The notes beneath the pieces were generated by a model. The model searched no databases. It saw only the letters and a list, made by a program, of their open reading frames with translations, and was not told where the DNA came from. A stretch of 64,000 nt of DNA from Glaciecola nitratireducens FR1064 (GTDB lineage Bacteria > Pseudomonadota > Gammaproteobacteria > Enterobacterales > Alteromonadaceae): assembly GCF_000226565.1 (NCBI RefSeq), contig NC_016041.1:1364001-1428000 (forward strand), written 5' to 3'. This document shows positions 1 to 7,344 of the stretch, one piece after another (the stretch's first letter is position 1; each line of letters opens with the position of its first letter). The position numbers and the translations under genes were made by a program.

Positions 1-280
1 AAGTTTCACGCAACGTTTGAATGCTTGTTTGGTGTTCAACTAGCTGTTTGCGTTTGTGGTGTCTAAAAGCTGAAGTGACAGCTGGTATTAAGAACAGCAG
101 ACTAAACCAAATTGCTACATTGCGGCCTGCACCTGCAACCATGACCATTATTTGATTGTCGGTAACTAAATTCGGAAAAACGTAAGTAAGGCTAATATAG
201 ACGACAACGCCAGCGATAACACTTGCCCACCATGGAAGGTAGGAAAAGATGACTAATAGTGAAGCAGATTTTTTACTCAT
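1..280 (-). CDS. Membrane-anchored Mrr-like restriction endonuclease (5' part only)
   Basis: Read on the minus strand from the ATG at 278-280, the frame stays open to the window edge (about 93 codons), so only the N-terminus is visible. It shows a short basic start, a hydrophobic segment with an LPWW motif (residues about 8-32), a second hydrophobic segment (about 50-70), then a basic stretch and a QTSIQTLRE helix. This layout (two membrane helices, KRRxLxxxQ-type linker, LRxxSW) is the one I know from proteins that carry an Mrr-type PD-(D/E)XK nuclease and often a topoisomerase-type zinc finger further on. The catalytic part is outside the window, so the nuclease call is inference from the N-terminal pattern. 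Its position beside a large defence operon fits. Confidence 0.6.
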   Translation of the reverse strand, partial: MSKKSASLLVIFSYLPWWASVIAGVVVYISLTYVFPNLVTDNQIMVMVAGAGRNVAIWFSLLFLIPAVTSAFRHHKRKQLVEHQTSIQTLRET

Positions 281-372
281 GATATTTCAAGACGATTATT
301 CCAACGGATGAGCCTATGCAGATTAGTGTCATTCGCAAGAACGGAAAACATCATTTGTTATATGAATGTATA

Positions 373-412
373 TTCAAAGTGCTTATGAATCCGCTGTATA
401 TAGCACTTTGAA
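373..412. repeat. 11-bp perfect inverted repeat
   Basis: TTCAAAGTGCT at 373-383 is matched perfectly by AGCACTTTGAA at 402-412, with 18 bases between. No T-run follows on either strand, so it is a poor intrinsic terminator. It lies about 100-130 bases upstream of the minus-strand nuclease gene and could be a protein-binding site. Its function is unknown. Confidence 0.45.
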
Positions 413-770
413 CTTATAGGGCAATCTTTAGAACCGTGTATTCAGAGACTTTGAGATATATCTACCAATATCAAAATATCATTTGCGCGATTGAGGTCTT
501 TATATCTTGATATATATAGCTAACGATTTTTAAGCTTTCTCGCCGCATGTTTAAAGAGAAAAGCACTAAAACAGCACCTTTGAAATAATTCAAAATGATA
601 ATCTTCTGGTTTAAGCAAGCTAGTACCTCAATATAAATTCGTGTTTTTGTTCAAATGCTTCACTCCAAAATCAAAATAAAAGTGTCGTTTTACAGTGGTT
701 TTTGAACAAGAAGCAGAAATAGCGCGGTTGCATGCTGATTTAAGCAAAGTTTGGGCTAGGATAATTATCA

Positions 771-809
771 GTTGCTCACCAAAAGCATTACTGGTTTTGG
801 TGAGGCAAC
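771..809 (+). other. Strong stem-loop in the leader of the 854 gene
   Basis: GTTGCTCACCAAAA (771-784) pairs with TTTTGGTGAGGCAAC (795-809), giving 14 base pairs with one bulged G and a 10-nt loop. It ends 45 bases before the start codon at 854 and is followed by GATTTTAAAAAACTTTTT. It could be a terminator or attenuator, the 3' end of a small RNA, or a DNA-level binding site. Only the pairing itself is seen. Confidence 0.5.
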
Positions 810-853
810 GATTTTAAAAAACTTTTTAATCTGGAATTTAATGAGGAAAATAT

Positions 854-1111
854 ATGAACGTTATTAACGACATCATAGCAGTAATCGAAGAGCATAAATA
901 CTGCAGTTCATCGGAGTTACTTGCGGAAGCTTTAGCGTCTTTTTGCAGCCCTGCTTACAACGTGAATCTGCTAGAAATATGCAAAAAGCTAGACGGCTCC
1001 AATAAGGATTTAGTGAATCGACTGATTAATGTCACGTACGGCTGGTTACCTGACTTTAAAGCTCAAGATGAAGCTTTGAGATGGTTGAAGAAAGAAAAGT
1101 TTATTAAATGA
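854..1111 (+). CDS. Small protein of unknown function (85 aa)
   Basis: I do not recognise this protein. It is a compact 85-residue product predicted to be mostly helical, with two cysteines near the front (Cys16, Cys30) and a lysine-rich end (LKKEKFIK). There is no signal peptide or membrane helix. The start is supported by GAGG in AATGAGGAAAATAT, 7-8 bases before the ATG. It stands alone, 360 bases upstream of the defence operon and separated from it by a probable terminator at 1183-1219, so it is unlikely to be co-transcribed with it. Roles such as a small regulator, phage-triggered inhibitor or antitoxin are possible but nothing in the sequence decides. Confidence 0.55.
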   Translation: MNVINDIIAVIEEHKYCSSSELLAEALASFCSPAYNVNLLEICKKLDGSNKDLVNRLINVTYGWLPDFKAQDEALRWLKKEKFIK

Positions 1112-1182
1112 ATTGTTTATTTACGTGAGTAATATTCTTTGTCACTAAGGTGCTCTTGATACTCATAAATAACACTATTAAT

Positions 1183-1231
1183 CACAGGATCGTTATTAGT
1201 CATGTTTAACGAACCTGTGAATTTTATTTAT
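1183..1231 (+). terminator. Probable intrinsic terminator after the 85-aa gene
   Basis: CACAGGATCGTTA (1183-1195) pairs with TAACGAACCTGTG (1207-1219) with one mismatch, giving a 13-bp stem and an 11-nt loop. A T-rich tract (AATTTTATTTATT) follows directly. It lies about 70 bases after the stop codon at 1111. The pairing is clear; termination is inferred. Confidence 0.55.
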
Positions 1232-1477
1232 TAGGAAAAATTCGATAATCCTTTCGGCGTGCGCAACAAATGTCTTTCGGTAGTGGATGACCTCTCACTT
1301 TAATAATCAAGAACTCTTGATAAAACTTTGTGTATTAAGCTCTGTAGAGATGTATATAAATATCATTATCCCTAGCTATTAATATAGATAGTACTATTTT
1401 GATATGTAACCATTTCAATTCTTGTTTATTCCCGAATTTTCCCATATTCTCTTACTTGTTAATCAGAGATGAAAATT

Positions 1478-1651
1478 ATGAATGAGCAAATTCTGACCCT
1501 TAAAGAAGTCGCAGAATACTTAAAGCTTACGGAGAAAACAGCTTATAGACTAGCAGCTGATAAAAAGCTGCCAGGTTTCAAAGTAGGGGGGAGTTGGCGT
1601 TTTAGAAAAGAAGATCTTGAAAAATGGATTGAGGCACAAAAGGACATATGA
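1478..1651 (+). CDS. mad1: Excisionase-family HTH DNA-binding protein (MAD1-like)
   Basis: This is a single helix-turn-helix domain of the MerR/excisionase type, filling all 57 residues. It carries the family pattern LTLKEVAEYLKLTEKTAY, then the wing GGSWRFRKEDLEKWI. Such small proteins bind DNA as regulators. As first gene of the operon it is the natural candidate for controlling it, and the MADS system as I know it begins with an HTH protein, MAD1. The ATG at 1478 has AGAG nine bases upstream. An in-frame ATG at 1469 sits too close to that site but cannot be excluded. The stop codon overlaps the ATG of the next gene (ATGATG at 1648-1653). Direct TTCCC repeats 10 bp apart lie just upstream at 1429-1443. 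Confidence 0.75.
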   Translation: MNEQILTLKEVAEYLKLTEKTAYRLAADKKLPGFKVGGSWRFRKEDLEKWIEAQKDI

Positions 1652-3318
1652 TGCACTTACCTGAACCGAAAAACTTACCTTACAAAACACTTTTAGCTGA
1701 TATTGAAAAAGGGCTAATTAAAATACCTCAATTTCAACGCGATTACGTCTGGAGCAAAGAACGAGCTGCGGGACTAATCGATAGTATTCTGAAGGGATAC
1801 CCAATTGGGACCTTCATCACTTGGAAGACGAAAGAAACACTGCGTGTTGTTAAAGACTTAGGTGGTGTTGTTTTACCTCCTGTGCCTGAAGGTGATTTCG
1901 CCGAGTACGTATTAGATGGTCAACAACGCATGACTAGCCTTTTTTGTGCGCTTAAAGGTGTACAGATTAAAAGAGGCAAAAAAACAGATGACTTTGCAGA
2001 AATCTTTGTCGACTTAAATGCTTCAGAACATGACCAAATTGTTGTTATTGATACCGCAGATCTAGAACAAGGTACCTATATATCCTTGACCAACCTAATT
2101 AATGCTGGGCTAACTGTTTTAGCTAGCTTTGATGCGAAATACCACGCTAAGTTGGAAGAGTACAAACAAACATTACAAGGCTATAACTTTTCGCTAATCG
2201 AAGTGAAAGAAGCTCCTTTAGATGTCGCAACAGAAATCTTTACTCGCATCAATGTTGGCGGTAAACCGCTTTCATTGTTTGAAATTATGGTCGCTAAGAC
2301 ATTTGATGCAACAGAAGAATTTGACCTTTCAGAAAAGTTTGAAGCGCTCGTTAATAGACTTCGCGAGGTAGGATACGACACCATATCTGATGCTACAGTC
2401 CTTCAAATTATTGCACTTGTAATAGGCAAAGAATGCAAACGACAGAACATACTACGTTTAGACAAAAAGCGTTTTATTGAAGAATGGCCAAAAGTAGCCA
2501 GCGCAATTGAATCAGCTGTAGATTATTTCAGAGGGTACTACCGTATTCCGGTTTCTAAGCTATTACCTTATAACTCACTACTCGCGCCTTTTGCTTATTT
2601 CTTTTATCACCACAACGATAAACCGTTAAACAATAAACAAATTTGCTTAGAGGATTTCTTTTGGCGAGTGAGCTTAGGTGGCCGCTACTCAAGCTCTGTT
2701 GAAGGTAAGTTGGCGCAAGATATAAAACGTATAGATCAAATATTGGGTGATTCTAAACCAAGCTATGATTGGGCAATAGATACATCAGCACAGTTCATCA
2801 AAGACAATGGTTGGTTCAACGCTGGTCGCAGCTATATTAAAGCAATACTTTGCATCATGGCGTATCAGCAACCTAAGTCGTTTATTGATGGCTCTATAGT
2901 GCACATCAGCAATGATTGGTTAAAACAAGCCAATAGCCGTAACTATCATCATTACTTCCCCAGGGCATTTTTACGCAAGCAAGGCTTGGGAGATGAGCAT
3001 AGTAACCATATCGGTAATATTACCATCGTTGATGATTTCCTGAATAAACGAAAAATAGGGGCTCAATCTCCATTTGTATATATGAGTCAATTTGCGGATC
3101 AAAATTGCGATCTAGAAACCCATATGAAAACCCATCTAATTGAACTAAATGAATGGGGGATTTGGGAAGATAACTACGACGCTTTTTTAACTAAGCGCTG
3201 TGAAAAACTATCAGAAGAAATTAAGAAGCGTCTTGTTCTGCGTGAGCAAGACAGAAACTCCCATCAAAGTATAAACATTGAAGACATTGATGAATTAGCA
3301 CTAGAAGCTGATTTATAA
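1648..3318 (+). CDS. GmrSD-like DUF262 / HNH (DUF1524-type) protein
   Basis: This is a 556-aa single-chain protein of the GmrSD/BrxU type. The N-terminal DUF262 domain (about 10-250) has a ParB-like nucleotide-binding fold with IPQFQRDYVWS (about 27-37) and the signature DGQQR at about 88-93. The C-terminal half carries an HNH-like nuclease motif: YHHYFPRAFL at about 431-440, then NHIGNITIV and a final NKRKIGAQSP. GmrSD enzymes use nucleotide hydrolysis to cut DNA with modified cytosines, such as glucosylated hydroxymethylcytosine of T-even phages. That role is inferred here, not shown. The gene overlaps the HTH gene and precedes the methyltransferase by 22 bases, so it belongs to the operon. 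I do not count it among the eight canonical MADS genes. The start may be the ATG at 1648 or the one at 1651; AGGA at 1641 suits the second slightly better. Confidence 0.8.
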   Translation: MMHLPEPKNLPYKTLLADIEKGLIKIPQFQRDYVWSKERAAGLIDSILKGYPIGTFITWKTKETLRVVKDLGGVVLPPVPEGDFAEYVLDGQQRMTSLFCALKGVQIKRGKKTDDFAEIFVDLNASEHDQIVVIDTADLEQGTYISLTNLINAGLTVLASFDAKYHAKLEEYKQTLQGYNFSLIEVKEAPLDVATEIFTRINVGGKPLSLFEIMVAKTFDATEEFDLSEKFEALVNRLREVGYDTISDATVLQIIALVIGKECKRQNILRLDKKRFIEEWPKVASAIESAVDYFRGYYRIPVSKLLPYNSLLAPFAYFFYHHNDKPLNNKQICLEDFFWRVSLGGRYSSSVEGKLAQDIKRIDQILGDSKPSYDWAIDTSAQFIKDNGWFNAGRSYIKAILCIMAYQQPKSFIDGSIVHISNDWLKQANSRNYHHYFPRAFLRKQGLGDEHSNHIGNITIVDDFLNKRKIGAQSPFVYMSQFADQNCDLETHMKTHLIELNEWGIWEDNYDAFLTKRCEKLSEEIKKRLVLREQDRNSHQSINIEDIDELALEADL

Positions 3319-3340
3319 CCACAGATTATTGAGTATTAAA

Positions 3341-5392
3341 ATGACAGACACCACAAATAAAGAACAAAAAGTATTAGCAATTGAAGATGGAATGTTGCTC
3401 GATTATTTAACCAATAATCCAATTAAGCAGACACCAAAAGAATTGGTTCGTCAGAAAACGCTTAGGGCTTTATTTCATGAATATGGCATAAGCGCAGAAG
3501 ATATGGCGCTTGATGTGCCTATTACGATTGCTGGTAAACGTAAGAAAATTGATATTGCGATATTCGAGCATGGTGCGGAACATTTACTTGAAAATATTCG
3601 TCGAATTGTTATTTGTGATAAAGCACCTAAGCAAGGTAAAAAATCTGCCGTCAAGTTGCGAGATCACGAACAAGCGCAAAAAGATCTTCAACTTATGGAA
3701 GACATGATGCGTGAGCAAGTAAGTGATAAATACGTGTTAGCCAAATGTCATTGGGGTTTATGGACTAATGGCATGGAATTTTTCTTTGTTGAAAAAGAAG
3801 AGTCCCGCTTCGATACGAAATTTAAAGCGGTAGGCGATTGGCCATTTGCAGATGAAACCATGGGTAGCCGAGATGTAGCTTCAAATGCTCAGTTAAGAAC
3901 AGCAGACAGAGAAATGCTATTAACTGCATTTCGCCGTTGTCATAATTACATCCATGGTAATGAAGGGATGCCAAAAGATGCAGCGTTTTGGCAGTTTTTA
4001 TATCTGATTTTTTCAAAAATGTTCGATGAACGCATAGGTAATAAACAGCGTGAATTTTGGGCGTCACCAACAGAGCAGTTTGATGATGAAGGCCGTAAAG
4101 AAATTCGAAAACGTATCGAGCCACTATTTGAAAAAGTAAAAAAACAATATCCCGAAATATTTAAAGGTAATGAAGAAATTACGCTTTCTGATCGGGCATT
4201 GTCTTTCATGGTGTCCGAATTAGCCAAATATGACTTTTCTCGCACCGAAATGGATGCCAAAGGTGCTGCATATCAAGAAGTTGTGGGTGATAACTTACGC
4301 GGTGACCGAGGACAATACTTTACACCTCGTGGTGCAATCAAATTAATTGTAGAAATGATGGCACCTCAACCACATGAAAAGGTACTTGATCCGTCTTGCG
4401 GAACCGGTGGATTCTTAGAGCAAACATTAAGCTTTATAAACCGTAAATTACATGAAGAAGAGAAAGTAAAACTGGGTGCAGAGACTACTGAAGAGTTTGT
4501 TTCAATACAACAGCGGATAAAAGAATTTGCACAAAACAATTTATTTGGTTGTGATTTTGACCCCTTTCTTTGTCGCGCATCGCAAATGAACGCAGTCATG
4601 GCGAGTAATGCTATGGCTAATATATTCCATATGAACTCGCTAGAATATCCGCATGGCCACTTAACTGGTGTAGAAACCGCCAAATCTAAAATACCTGTAG
4701 GAGACTCCAGCGGCAAGGATGGCAGTGTTGATGTCATCTTAACTAACCCTCCATTTGGTTCAGATATCCCAGTTACTGATAAGCAAATTCTTGAGCAATA
4801 CGACTTAGCTTTTACATGGGAGCGAACAGAAGATGGCGGCTTTAGAAAAACAAACCGACGTAAAGATGCAGTTTCCCCTGAAATACTGTTTATCGAACGT
4901 TGTGTTCAATGGCTAAAGCAAGGTGGTCGTATGGGTATTGTGTTACCTGATGGTATTTTAGGTAATCCGGGTGATGAATATATTCGTTGGTGGTTAATGC
5001 AGGAGTGCTGGGTATTAGGCTGCGTAGATTTGCCTGTAGAGTCATTTATAGTTGAAGCTAACGTCAACATTTTAACAAGTTTGTTATTCCTCAAGAAAAA
5101 AACAGACAGTGAAAAAGATGCTATTGCACTTGATGAAGAACCGGAATATCCGGTATTTATGGCGGTTGCTGAAAAGGTAGGTTTTGATCGTCGAGGCAAT
5201 ACGCTTTACGAACGCCATCCTGACGGTGAAGAAAAAGTTATTGAAGAAGAAGTTGAAGAACGCATTCGTATAAACGGCCAAAATGTTGTTCGCAAATTAA
5301 AACGTCGTAGCAAAATTCTCGATGATGATTTACCAAAAATAGCAAAAGCGTATAAAGAATTTAGAACACAAAATCCGGAGCCTTCTATATGA
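3341..5392 (+). CDS. mad2: N6-adenine DNA methyltransferase (HsdM-like, MAD2-like)
   Basis: This 683-aa methyltransferase would transfer a methyl group from S-adenosylmethionine to adenine in host DNA, marking self. The SAM-binding motif DPSCGTGGF lies at about 348-356 and the catalytic NPPF at about 469-472, the gamma-class order of type I HsdM. The first 160 residues resemble the N-terminal domain of type I R subunits (KIDIAIF at about 70). The place where a nuclease would have ExK reads ICDKAP, so the nuclease site looks degenerate. The middle (about 200-340) is the HsdM N-terminal helical region. The ATG at 3341 is preferred over an upstream TTG at 3329, although the ribosome site is weak. 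The stop overlaps the next ATG by 4 bases. Target recognition should come from the HsdS-like gene at 7341. Confidence 0.85.
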   Translation: MTDTTNKEQKVLAIEDGMLLDYLTNNPIKQTPKELVRQKTLRALFHEYGISAEDMALDVPITIAGKRKKIDIAIFEHGAEHLLENIRRIVICDKAPKQGKKSAVKLRDHEQAQKDLQLMEDMMREQVSDKYVLAKCHWGLWTNGMEFFFVEKEESRFDTKFKAVGDWPFADETMGSRDVASNAQLRTADREMLLTAFRRCHNYIHGNEGMPKDAAFWQFLYLIFSKMFDERIGNKQREFWASPTEQFDDEGRKEIRKRIEPLFEKVKKQYPEIFKGNEEITLSDRALSFMVSELAKYDFSRTEMDAKGAAYQEVVGDNLRGDRGQYFTPRGAIKLIVEMMAPQPHEKVLDPSCGTGGFLEQTLSFINRKLHEEEKVKLGAETTEEFVSIQQRIKEFAQNNLFGCDFDPFLCRASQMNAVMASNAMANIFHMNSLEYPHGHLTGVETAKSKIPVGDSSGKDGSVDVILTNPPFGSDIPVTDKQILEQYDLAFTWERTEDGGFRKTNRRKDAVSPEILFIERCVQWLKQGGRMGIVLPDGILGNPGDEYIRWWLMQECWVLGCVDLPVESFIVEANVNILTSLLFLKKKTDSEKDAIALDEEPEYPVFMAVAEKVGFDRRGNTLYERHPDGEEKVIEEEVEERIRINGQNVVRKLKRRSKILDDDLPKIAKAYKEFRTQNPEPSI

Positions 5393-6684
5393 TATCGAGG
5401 ATAGAAGCCTACAAATATCGGTGTTTTAATACGTTAGACCTAGCGTTAGAGCTACAGCATGTATTTGCAGGCTCGAACGGTTCCGGCAAGACTACCTTGC
5501 TTGATATACCTGCGTTATTAGGTGACCTTCTTAACGTTACAGATATTAATGATGCTTTTTTTAAACCGGTAAACGGCAGAGATAGAGCCAGAGCAGAAGA
5601 GGCCAAAGAAGTTGTTCATCAACTGCGTGGTGATTATTTTATATTAGCGATAGAAGTTAAATTGCCACCTTCTATTATTGAAGAATTACTTCGAGATGCG
5701 AGCGACGCTTGGCAGAAAAAGTTTCAAAGTGTTGAATTAAGACCAGATACCGCTAGATATGAAGTTTCTCTCAGAATCAATGAGGCTAAGTTTCAAGTTA
5801 CAGAAGAACACTTATTGCTTTTCCCTGATAATGAATCACGCCCTCAACATGGTATGGGATTAGTCGGGGTCAATGAGTTCAGTCGAACTTCACCGTGGTT
5901 TAAAGTTTTTTCACGAAGCTTTGGCACTAAAGTGAAATATCAAGCAGAGTATCAAAGCGGTAAATCTTCGATGCTTGAGTTTGGTTTACGTGATAATCAA
6001 TTGGCGCTTTCATCTATTCCTGCTGATTACGATCTATATCCGGCAGCGCTTTGGTTGCAAGAGTTTCTAATGCAAAGTACTCATTGTTACGAGCCTCAAT
6101 GGCCAGCAATGAGGCAAGCTGCCTCACCACGTGATAAAACGTGCTTCAAGGCAGATGGGAGTAGTTTGCCTTGGCAAGTTTTTGAATTGCAAACGAAAGA
6201 GCCTGAAGGATTAAACGAGTGGCTAGAACTTGTTCAAATGGCTTTACCTTCAATTAAAACGATAACTGCGAAAAAGCGACAAGATGATGGGTTTTGCTAT
6301 CTTGAAGTTACTTACAACAACGATATGAAGGTCCCTTCAAGTGGTTTATCACATGGTACGTTACATATTTTAGCATTGACAATAATTCCTTATTTGCAAA
6401 CCCCTCCCAACATCATAACCCTTGAAGAGCCTGAGAATGGGATTCATCCCAAAGCTATTGATGCTGTGTTGGAAGCATTAAAGTTAACGTCAGATACTCA
6501 ACTTTGGTTGTCTACACATTCGCCTGTTGTTTTAGCAAATTCAAAGCTAGAACAAATTATCACTATGAGATTCAACAATGATGGATCTACCGAAGTGCTA
6601 AAAGGTAGCGAGCACCCTCGATTAAAAGAGTGGAAGGGAGAGGTAGATTTAGGGACGTTATTCGCCGCTGGAGTGTTGGAGTAA
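5389..6684 (+). CDS. mad3: OLD/RecF-like AAA ATPase (MAD3-like)
   Basis: This 431-aa ATPase is of the ABC/SMC-like class seen in OLD-family defence proteins. The Walker A GSNGSGKT is at about 28-36. A signature-like SSGLSHGT lies at about 316-323, the Walker B region ITLEEPENGIHP at about 345-356, and the switch histidine in LWLSTHSPVV at about 374-383. There is no TOPRIM nuclease domain on the same chain, as there is in full OLD proteins. The next gene, 3 bases downstream, could supply it. The start overlaps the methyltransferase stop (ATGA at 5389). In MADS the AAA ATPase after the methyltransferase is MAD3. A role in sensing or acting on invading DNA is inferred. Confidence 0.8.
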   Translation: MISRIEAYKYRCFNTLDLALELQHVFAGSNGSGKTTLLDIPALLGDLLNVTDINDAFFKPVNGRDRARAEEAKEVVHQLRGDYFILAIEVKLPPSIIEELLRDASDAWQKKFQSVELRPDTARYEVSLRINEAKFQVTEEHLLLFPDNESRPQHGMGLVGVNEFSRTSPWFKVFSRSFGTKVKYQAEYQSGKSSMLEFGLRDNQLALSSIPADYDLYPAALWLQEFLMQSTHCYEPQWPAMRQAASPRDKTCFKADGSSLPWQVFELQTKEPEGLNEWLELVQMALPSIKTITAKKRQDDGFCYLEVTYNNDMKVPSSGLSHGTLHILALTIIPYLQTPPNIITLEEPENGIHPKAIDAVLEALKLTSDTQLWLSTHSPVVLANSKLEQIITMRFNNDGSTEVLKGSEHPRLKEWKGEVDLGTLFAAGVLE

Positions 6685-6687
6685 TTT

Positions 6688-7344
6688 ATGAGAGATATAA
6701 TTTTTTTAGTTGCTGATGGCGAGATGCAGGCAACTGTGGAAGGTTTTTTTGAAAATCAAGCGTTTGATCAAAGGCTACAGTGCACTAGATTCGAATTTGA
6801 TACCAAGCAAGATTTGATTAAGCACCCAAGAAAAGATGCTGGCGTTTATCAAGATGGTCATAACCTTTTGAAGAGTTACATAGGTACTCACCAATATGCT
6901 GTCGTCATGGTTGACTTTGCTTTTAATGATAATTTAGAAATGATGGATTACGAACAGTTTTGTGAAAATATAAAGGCAAAAATGCTAAAAGCTGGGTGGC
7001 CTGAAGAACGTTTTTTTATCATGGCAATCAATCCAGAATTAGAAGTACTTATGTGGCAAAACGATACCAAACGAATTGAATCAGTATTTGATTTCCAAGG
7101 CGAGAGTGGCGGACTGAGAGCTTGGTTGCAAGAGCGCAACTTATGGGATGAAGGCCTTATTAAACCGCAAGACCCAAAAGCTGCCATAGATATAGTAAGA
7201 GGACAATGCTGGGGACGCAAAAAAACGCATTCCCAAATATTTAAACGTATTGCAAAAGACGTGTCTTTTAAAGGTTGTGAAGATGAGTCTTTTAATGGCT
7301 TATTGCAACAAATACAAGTTTGGTATCCGAGGCGGTACGCATGA
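6688..7344 (+). CDS. mad4: TOPRIM/DUF4276-like partner of the ATPase (MAD4-like)
   Basis: This 218-aa protein has no strong named domain to my eye, but its layout resembles the TOPRIM-like DUF4276/RloB group. A first beta strand ends in an acidic turn (IIFLVADGEMQ, residues 4-14). A hydrophobic strand follows with aspartates (AVVMVDFAFND, about 71-81), then NPELEVLMW (about 113-121), similar to the PExW-like motif of that group. Such proteins are often paired with an ABC-type ATPase like the one encoded 3 bases upstream, forming a split OLD-like nuclease. It sits where MAD4 sits in MADS. The nuclease role is inference from pattern and pairing. The stop overlaps the next start (ATGA at 7341). 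Confidence 0.65.
   Translation: MRDIIFLVADGEMQATVEGFFENQAFDQRLQCTRFEFDTKQDLIKHPRKDAGVYQDGHNLLKSYIGTHQYAVVMVDFAFNDNLEMMDYEQFCENIKAKMLKAGWPEERFFIMAINPELEVLMWQNDTKRIESVFDFQGESGGLRAWLQERNLWDEGLIKPQDPKAAIDIVRGQCWGRKKTHSQIFKRIAKDVSFKGCEDESFNGLLQQIQVWYPRRYA

Larger units (their letters stand above)
281..853. other. 573-bp non-coding stretch with three inverted repeats
   Basis: No convincing gene is seen on either strand. The left end must hold the promoter of the minus-strand nuclease gene, and the right end the leader of the 85-aa gene at 854. Three symmetric elements stand out: an 11-bp inverted repeat at 373-412, a short AT palindrome at 501-514 (TATATC-TT-GATATA), and a strong hairpin at 771-809. 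The sequence is very AT-rich. Confidence 0.5.
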
